The notes under the pieces: generated by a model
Told to the model about the DNA's origin: nothing
What the model saw: the letters and a program-made list of their open reading frames with translations, nothing else
The model's database searches: none
Shown: positions 7,635 through 11,857 of the stretch, one piece after another
Layout: the number at the start of each line of letters is the position of its first letter
Numbering within the stretch: position 1 is the stretch's first letter
Program-made: the position numbers and the translations under genes
Assembly (NCBI GenBank): GCA_947458895.1
Contig: CANHBY010000009.1
Span: 1-11,857, forward strand
DNA from: Burkholderiales bacterium
GTDB taxonomy: Bacteria > Pseudomonadota > Gammaproteobacteria > Burkholderiales > Burkholderiaceae_C
Direction: 5' to 3'
DNA length: 11,857 nucleotides

Positions 7635-8788
7635 TCGGGTGGGATATCAAGAGTTATTTCAGTAAAGCTGGCTTCATCGTCATCAGGCTCATCATCGAGC
7701 ACATGGATTCGGGACCCATCAGGCACCTCATTGTCCAGCCGCCACAGCAAATTGGAGGGGGAGTCAGCAGAGGCCAGGCCCTCTTCACGCGTGATTTTCT
7801 TCTCTTTGATGAGACGCGCCAGATCGCTCTCAAAAGTTTGGCAGCCTTCAGACAGGGATTTTTCCATGGCCTCTTTGACGCCTTGAAAGTCGCTCTTCTC
7901 GATGTAGTCTGCTACCAACTTGGTATTGAGCAAAACTTCCACGGCTGGAATACGGCTGCCATTATCCGTAAGCACCAAACGCTGAGAAATGATGCCGCGC
8001 AAGCCAGCCGCCAAGTCAGCCAACAGCGCGGCGCGCGCTTCGGGCGCGTAAAACGACAGAATACGACCGAGCGCATGGTAACTGTTATTCGCATGCAGGG
8101 TGGACAGCACCAAATGGCCAGAAAGGGAGTATGAGATTGCGGCCGTCATGGTTTCACGGTCACGAATCTCGCCGATAAAGATGCAATCTGGGGCCTGCCG
8201 CAAGGCATTTTTCAGGCCGATCTGCAACGACTGGGTGTCACGCCCCACCTCGCGCTGGTTCACGATGGATCGCTTATTGGAGAACAAAAACTCAATCGGG
8301 TCCTCAATGGTCAGGATGTGGCCGCCAATCTGCTGGTTGCGATGCTCAAGCATGGAAGCCAACGTGGTGCTTTTTCCAGTACCGGTGGCCCCGGCCATCA
8401 AGATCAGCCCGCGCTTTTCGAGAACCAAACTGCTCAGGATAGGCGGCAAACTCAGGCTTTCCAGTCGGGGTATATCCCACGGAATTCGCCTAAAAACGGC
8501 CGCCACGGTGCCCCTTTGTTTGAACCCGCTGAGGCGAAAGCTTCCTACACCAGCCAGACCAACCGCGACATTCACCTCACCGGTTTCGTCGAGCTCTTCG
8601 AGCTGGAGCGGGGAAAGCACCTCCGCAAGCAGTTGGCGCGGCTGCTCTGAGTTCAGGGGTTGATCGTTGACCTGAAGAATCCGCCCATTGATTCGGATGA
8701 GCACGGGTGCATTCACCGACAGATAAACATCAGACGCGTTCTTGTCTGCCATCAGTCGGAGCACACGCTCCATGTTGCTGCCTTGCAT
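7631..8788 (-). CDS. pilU: Type IV pilus retraction ATPase, PilU type
   Basis: Hexameric cytoplasmic ATPase of the PilT/PilU family that assists retraction of type IV pili; PilU normally works with PilT. It has 385 residues. Visible motifs are Walker A GATGTGKS (133-140, Lys139), the Asp box TIEDPIEF (160-167), Walker B around CIFIGEIRD with Glu207, and the His box STLHAN (229-234). PilU is preferred over PilT because it lacks the AIRNLIRE motif and has EGCQTFESDL (314-323) and ADSPSNLLWRL (341-351), which match PilU. The C-terminus is strongly acidic (365-385). The ATG at 8788 has GGAAGGA about 6 bases upstream; an in-frame ATG at 8773 is less likely. No pilT is present in the window. Lying between dapD and prmB, it appears to be transcribed with the lysine genes. 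Confidence 0.9.
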   Translation of the reverse strand: MQGSNMERVLRLMADKNASDVYLSVNAPVLIRINGRILQVNDQPLNSEQPRQLLAEVLSPLQLEELDETGEVNVAVGLAGVGSFRLSGFKQRGTVAAVFRRIPWDIPRLESLSLPPILSSLVLEKRGLILMAGATGTGKSTTLASMLEHRNQQIGGHILTIEDPIEFLFSNKRSIVNQREVGRDTQSLQIGLKNALRQAPDCIFIGEIRDRETMTAAISYSLSGHLVLSTLHANNSYHALGRILSFYAPEARAALLADLAAGLRGIISQRLVLTDNGSRIPAVEVLLNTKLVADYIEKSDFQGVKEAMEKSLSEGCQTFESDLARLIKEKKITREEGLASADSPSNLLWRLDNEVPDGSRIHVLDDEPDDDEASFTEITLDIPPE

Positions 8789-8881
8789 CTCCCGTCCTTC
8801 CGGCCTTGAACACTGCAGCGATCATGCAATGCCCACGATGAACGCATTGCGTGGATTTGAAACGCAAACCCCGCTTAAACC
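8789..8881 (-). other. dapD-pilU gap with inverted repeat
   Basis: This 93-base gap contains GCAATGC (8826-8832) and its reverse complement GCATTGC (8844-8850), a 7-bp stem with an 11-base loop. CCAC (8833-8836, in the loop) is complementary to GTGG (8851-8854, just after the stem). The two pairings interlock and would compete. No T-run follows, so it is not an evident terminator. A purine-rich ribosome site for pilU sits at the end nearest that gene. Confidence 0.45.
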
Positions 8882-9700
8882 TTAGTTTCGTAGCAATTCG
8901 TTGATGCTGGTTTTGGCCCGAGTTTGCGCATCAACCCGTTTGACGATGACTGCACAGTAAAGGCTATGGGAGCCGTCTGCGCTGGGCAAACTACCGCTGA
9001 CCACGACCGAGCCGGAGGGCACACGGCCGTAAATGACTTCGCCGCTGGCGCGATCAAAGATTTTGGTGCTCTGGCCAATGAACACACCCATCGAAATGAC
9101 CGAGTTTTCTTCAACAATCACGCCCTCAACAATTTCAGAACGAGCGCCAATGAAGCAGTTGTCTTCGATGATGGTCGGGTTAGCCTGCATGGGCTCGAGC
9201 ACCCCGCCAATCCCCACGCCGCCGGAGAGATGCACGTTTTTGCCAATTTGGGCACATGAGCCCACGGCGGCCCAAGTGTCCACCATGCTGCCTTCATCGA
9301 CGTAGGCGCCGATGTTCACGTAGCTGGGCATTAACACCACGTTTTTGGCGATGAAGCTGCCGCGGCGAGCCACCGCTGGCGGCACCACCCGAACGCCGGT
9401 AGCACGCATGGCGGCTTCGTCCAGATTGGCGAACTTGGTGGGAACCTTGTCAAAGAAGCCCAGGTCGCCGGCGCGCATCATGACGTTATCTGAAAGGCGA
9501 AAGCTCAGCAACACTGCTTTCTTGACCCACTGGTTGACGCTCCACTCGCCCACGCTCTTGCGCTCAGCCACGCGAATGCGGCCCGAATTGAGGTCATCAA
9601 TCACATGCTCAACGGCCTCGCGGACCTCGGCGTTGTCGGGGTTCAGGGTGGCGCGGTTGTCCCAGGCGGTGTCGATGATGGATTGGAGTTGTTGGGTCAT
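8882..9700 (-). CDS. dapD: Tetrahydrodipicolinate N-succinyltransferase
   Basis: Catalyses succinyl-CoA plus tetrahydrodipicolinate to N-succinyl-2-amino-6-ketopimelate, the committed step of the succinylase branch of lysine and diaminopimelate synthesis; it acts as a cytoplasmic trimer. It has 272 residues (E. coli has 274). An N-terminal helical domain (1-100) precedes a left-handed beta-helix of hexapeptide repeats (about 105-250) with the conserved run [19 protein letters not shown] followed by [20 protein letters not shown]. It follows dapC by 21 bases, and DapC uses its product. The ATG at 9700 has no purine-rich ribosome site; the leader instead contains CCTCTTT, so translation may depend on coupling with dapC. 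The N-terminus [16 protein letters not shown] is standard, so the start is secure. Confidence 0.97.
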   Translation of the reverse strand: MTQQLQSIIDTAWDNRATLNPDNAEVREAVEHVIDDLNSGRIRVAERKSVGEWSVNQWVKKAVLLSFRLSDNVMMRAGDLGFFDKVPTKFANLDEAAMRATGVRVVPPAVARRGSFIAKNVVLMPSYVNIGAYVDEGSMVDTWAAVGSCAQIGKNVHLSGGVGIGGVLEPMQANPTIIEDNCFIGARSEIVEGVIVEENSVISMGVFIGQSTKIFDRASGEVIYGRVPSGSVVVSGSLPSADGSHSLYCAVIVKRVDAQTRAKTSINELLRN

Positions 9701-9721
9701 GATCGATTCAAAGAGGAATTT

Positions 9722-10939
9722 TCAGCGCTTGAGAGCGCGAACAAAGGATTGGATGCGTTCAGCAGCTTGCAGGCACGACGCCAGCTCGGCCACTAAGGCC
9801 AGCCTGATACGGCCTGCGCCCGGATTGACGCCATGGGCCTCACGGGCCAGCAGGCTTCCGGGGAGAACGGTCACATTGTATTGAGCGAGCAGCTCGCGAG
9901 CGAAATGCACATCGTCCATGCCCGGGGCGCACTTGGAGACATCAGCCCAGAGATAAAAGCCCGCATCTGGCAGCGCGACATCCACCACCTCTGACAACAT
10001 GGGGGTGATCTGCTCGAACTTCAGCTTGTATTGGGCGCGGTTGTCAGCCACGTGGGCTTCGTCGCCCCAAGCCGCGATGCTGGCGTGCTGCACAACGGGG
10101 CTCATGGCGCAGCCGTGGTAGGTGCGGTAGCGCAAAAACTGAGCCAAAACTTGTGCGTCGCCAGCCACAAAGCCCGAGCGCAAACCTGGCACGTTGGATC
10201 GCTTAGACAAACTCGTCAGCACCACCATGCGCTTGAAATCGTGCCGGCCGAGTTGTTGGGCCGCTTGCAGCGCACCCAGAGGTGCTTCATCACGGAAATA
10301 GATTTCCGAGTAGCACTCATCTGAAGCGATCACAAAGCCATGCTTGTCGCTCAAGGCAAACAGCTGCCGCCATTCGTCCAGCGGCATCACGGCCCCCGTG
10401 GGGTTGCCAGGGGAGCACACAAACAGAAGTTGAGTACGCGCCCAAACCTCATCAGAGACCTGATCCCAGCGGGGCGCAAAGTTGCGCGCCGGATCACTGT
10501 TGGCAAAAGCGGTTTGGGCACCCGCCAGCAGGGCCGCTCCCTCATAGATTTGATAGAAGGGGTTGGGGCACACCACGGTGGCATTTTTGCCGTGAGGGCC
10601 CTGCACATCAATGACTGCCTGGGCCAGCGAAAACAAGGCCTCTCGGGAGCCATTGACTGGCAACACTTGCGTGGCCGGATCCAGCGCCACCTGATAGCGC
10701 CGTTGAGCCCAGCTCGCGAGGGCCTGCCTCAGGGCAGGCTCGCCGGCGGTGGCAGGGTAATGGGCCAAGCCGCTCAGGTGTTCAGTGAGAGCGCGCTGAA
10801 TGAAGGCCGGCGTGGGGTGTTTGGGCTCACCAATCCCCAGGCTGATCGGCGTGAATGCCGGATTCGGTGTGATGTCCTGCGTCAGGGCACGCCAGCGCTC
10901 AAAGGGATAGGGATGCAGTTTTTCAAGCAGTGAATTCAT
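9722..10939 (-). CDS. dapC: Succinyldiaminopimelate transaminase DapC
   Basis: PLP-dependent class I/II aminotransferase that converts N-succinyl-2-amino-6-ketopimelate to N-succinyl-LL-2,6-diaminopimelate using glutamate. It has 405 residues, the usual length for DapC in betaproteobacteria. Visible motifs are LGIGEPKHPTP near the N-terminus, SPGNPTGAV with Asn179, ASDECYSEIYF with Asp207 and Tyr210 (cofactor contacts), SLSKRSNVPGLRSGF with the Schiff-base Lys246, and GRIRLAL near the C-terminus with the substrate-carboxylate arginine. Its place directly before dapD supports DapC over other class I aminotransferases such as ArgD (class III) or AspC. It begins 25 bases after the queF stop. The ribosome site (AAGG, 13 bases upstream) is weak. 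Confidence 0.94.
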   Translation of the reverse strand: MNSLLEKLHPYPFERWRALTQDITPNPAFTPISLGIGEPKHPTPAFIQRALTEHLSGLAHYPATAGEPALRQALASWAQRRYQVALDPATQVLPVNGSREALFSLAQAVIDVQGPHGKNATVVCPNPFYQIYEGAALLAGAQTAFANSDPARNFAPRWDQVSDEVWARTQLLFVCSPGNPTGAVMPLDEWRQLFALSDKHGFVIASDECYSEIYFRDEAPLGALQAAQQLGRHDFKRMVVLTSLSKRSNVPGLRSGFVAGDAQVLAQFLRYRTYHGCAMSPVVQHASIAAWGDEAHVADNRAQYKLKFEQITPMLSEVVDVALPDAGFYLWADVSKCAPGMDDVHFARELLAQYNVTVLPGSLLAREAHGVNPGAGRIRLALVAELASCLQAAERIQSFVRALKR

Positions 10940-10964
10940 GCGGCAGATCTCGCCTTGGATCGCT

Positions 10965-11468
10965 TCAAAGGGTGATGCCCTGAGCCAAGCTGGCGCTCTG
11001 AGATTGGCCTGGCAACACCACGGGGGATTCTGGCTTCCAGCCCTTTTTGCGGTGTTCCACGATCACATGGGTGTGAATGCCGCCGCGAACATACCAACGC
11101 GCTGTAATGCGCACAAAGCGTGGCCGCGCAGCCTTCACCAGATCATCGAGGATTGTGTTGGTGACTTTCTCGTGAAATGCGCCTTCGTTGCGGTAACTCC
11201 AGAAGTACATCTTGAGACTCTTGAGCTCAATGCAGTATTTGTCGGCAATCACCTCGATGGTGAAGTGAGCGAAATCGGGCTGGCCGGTCAGGGGGCAGTT
11301 ACAGGTGAACTCGGGCACCTGGAACTGGATCACATAGTCACGTTCAGGTGCAGGATTCGGAAAAACATGCAGCTCTTTGCTGGCCACACTGGGCGGCTGG
11401 GTGGGGGCGACACGCTGAGCCGGAGCGGTCTTGGAGGCAGATTGAGGCTTCGATGCGGAATTGGCCAT
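10965..11468 (-). CDS. queF: NADPH-dependent 7-cyano-7-deazaguanine reductase, type I
   Basis: Reduces the nitrile of preQ0 to preQ1 with NADPH, a late step before insertion of the modified base into tRNA on the way to queuosine. With the ATG at 11468 it has 167 residues, close to the type I (single-domain) QueF length. Visible motifs are the catalytic Cys58 in [14 protein letters not shown] with Asp65, the QueF signature [10 protein letters not shown] (81-90), and FHE (98-100), whose His and Glu bind the substrate base. The first 30 residues are low-complexity (Ala, Ser, Pro, Gln). An upstream in-frame GTG at 11534 would add 22 residues unlike the family, so I prefer 11468, though no clear ribosome site precedes it. 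It is first in the minus-strand run. Lysine and queuosine synthesis have no known functional link, so the placement looks positional. Confidence 0.94.
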   Translation of the reverse strand: MANSASKPQSASKTAPAQRVAPTQPPSVASKELHVFPNPAPERDYVIQFQVPEFTCNCPLTGQPDFAHFTIEVIADKYCIELKSLKMYFWSYRNEGAFHEKVTNTILDDLVKAARPRFVRITARWYVRGGIHTHVIVEHRKKGWKPESPVVLPGQSQSASLAQGITL

Positions 11469-11622
11469 GGTCAACAAACAGTAAGGGCAGGTTTGCAAAA
11501 ATGCTGCGCTGCATAAAAAGGCCGGGTTGGGCACGTATGCGCAGGGGCAGAATGTTATTATCCGTCTCTTAGCGACACCGTTTTCAGATTCATTTTTTCC
11601 AAATAAATCAAAGACTTACGGA

Positions 11623-11789
11623 TTAGGGTCTGTTCGGAAAGTCGTTGTCGGGCAGAAAATGGTCAATCAGAGTGAGCTGCAAGGCGCGAAGCACAGCAAT
11701 ACCAGCAGGTATTGCGAGCATTTGCAAAGCTGCAGATCTCTTCAAGAGACCGTTTTATGGCTGGCGAGAACTTTCCAAACAGGCCCTAA
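11623..11789. mobile_element. Foldback MITE-like element with 20-bp terminal inverted repeats
   Basis: The ends TTAGGGTCTGTTCGGAAAGT (11623-11642) and ACTTTCCAAACAGGCCCTAA (11770-11789) are inverted repeats matching at 18 of 20 positions. The two halves remain partly complementary inward (by eye, 14 of the next 22 and 10 of the next 17 positions). They meet in a perfect 8-bp hairpin, GCAATACC AGCA GGTATTGC (11696-11715), centred at 11705.5; the element midpoint is 11706. There is no transposase. TA beside each GGG/CCC end could be a TA target duplication (IS630-like), or TTA/TAA a diverged TNA duplication (as in some IS5-family groups). The parent transposon is not identified. Confidence 0.72.
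11696..11715. repeat. Central perfect hairpin of the foldback element
   Basis: An 8-bp perfect inverted repeat, GCAATACC and GGTATTGC, around an AGCA loop, at the exact centre of the 167-bp element. Either strand can form it. Confidence 0.85.
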
Positions 11790-11835
11790 TGAGCTGGGTG
11801 TCTTCCTTTCTTGATGTGTTAATCGCCCTTCGCCC

Positions 11836-11857
11836 ATGCGTCTGAACTCCATCAAGC
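11836..11857 (+). CDS. smc: Probable start of chromosome-segregation ATPase SMC (partial)
   Basis: Only seven codons are visible: ATG at 11836 reading MRLNSIK, then the window ends. Betaproteobacterial SMC proteins typically begin with MRL(T/N)SIKL(A/S)GFKSF, and smc lies beside the dapC region in several Burkholderiales as I recall. Both the peptide and the context fit. SMC organises and separates the chromosome as a long coiled-coil ATPase. No purine-rich ribosome site is evident upstream. With so few residues this is a strong guess, not proof. Confidence 0.6.

Larger units (their letters stand above)
11469..11835. promoter_or_regulatory. Divergent queF / smc intergenic region
   Basis: This 367-base gap between divergent genes must hold promoters for both. 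The part next to queF (11551-11622) is AT-rich. It includes GATAAT on the minus strand (11557-11562), a possible -10 for queF, but no good -35 at the right distance. The rest is mostly the 167-bp foldback element at 11623-11789. Only 46 bases remain between that element and the smc start, so an smc promoter would lie inside, partly inside, or beyond the element. Confidence 0.4.

Noticed and set aside
10938..11516. 192-codon open frame on the plus strand
   Set aside because: It is antisense to queF, which has all catalytic motifs on the other strand. It has no ribosome site or recognisable domain.
11469..11534. Longer queF start at GTG 11534
   Set aside because: The extra 22 residues are hydrophobic and cysteine-rich, unlike QueF N-termini. 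The ATG at 11468 gives the usual length.
11623..11789. Integron attC site
   Set aside because: It is an imperfect palindrome of possible size, but the ends lack the RYYYAAC/GTTRRRY core sites and no integrase or cassette array is present.
1..11857. tRNA, rRNA or CRISPR arrays
   Set aside because: No cloverleaf, rRNA-like stretch or regularly spaced repeats were seen in either strand.

Overview
The window looks like the chromosome of a betaproteobacterium of the order Burkholderiales, probably Comamonadaceae or a close relative. This rests on the moderately high GC, the protein sequences, and the order queF-dapC-dapD-pilU-prmB next to the start of what looks like smc. The assignment comes from recognising the proteins by eye; no database search was possible. 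Almost all coding is on the minus strand and is described here in that direction, from high to low coordinates.

Right end (about 11469-11857): a 367-base gap separates queF (minus) from the first codons of a probable smc (plus). It contains a 167-bp near-palindrome (11623-11789) with 20-bp terminal inverted repeats and a perfect central hairpin. This fits a small foldback transposon relic (MITE) inserted between two divergent genes.

Middle (11468 down to 6735): queF (preQ0 reductase, queuosine synthesis), dapC and dapD (two consecutive steps of the succinylase lysine/diaminopimelate pathway), pilU (type IV pilus retraction ATPase) and prmB (glutamine methyltransferase of ribosomal protein L3). 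Gaps are 25, 21 and 93 bases, and pilU and prmB overlap by 4 bases, so this reads as one operon-like run. dapE, which often lies between pilU and prmB in related genomes, is absent here. A GC-rich hairpin shaped like an intrinsic terminator lies inside the first 20 codons of prmB.

Left part (6555 down to 1): a second unit made of a 1680-residue bacterial alpha-2-macroglobulin (yfhM type, intact CLEQ thioester motif) followed 44 bases later by pbpC (penicillin-binding protein 1C), which runs off the window. This pairing is known in many Gram-negative bacteria. It is thought to couple trapping of proteases in the periplasm with repair of the cell wall. The 179-base gap upstream of yfhM carries a 41-bp near-copy of a stretch from inside the yfhM coding region.

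The genes themselves are ordinary housekeeping and envelope genes. The unusual material is in the non-coding and overlapping structure: the foldback element, the displaced yfhM fragment, and the terminator-like hairpin inside prmB.
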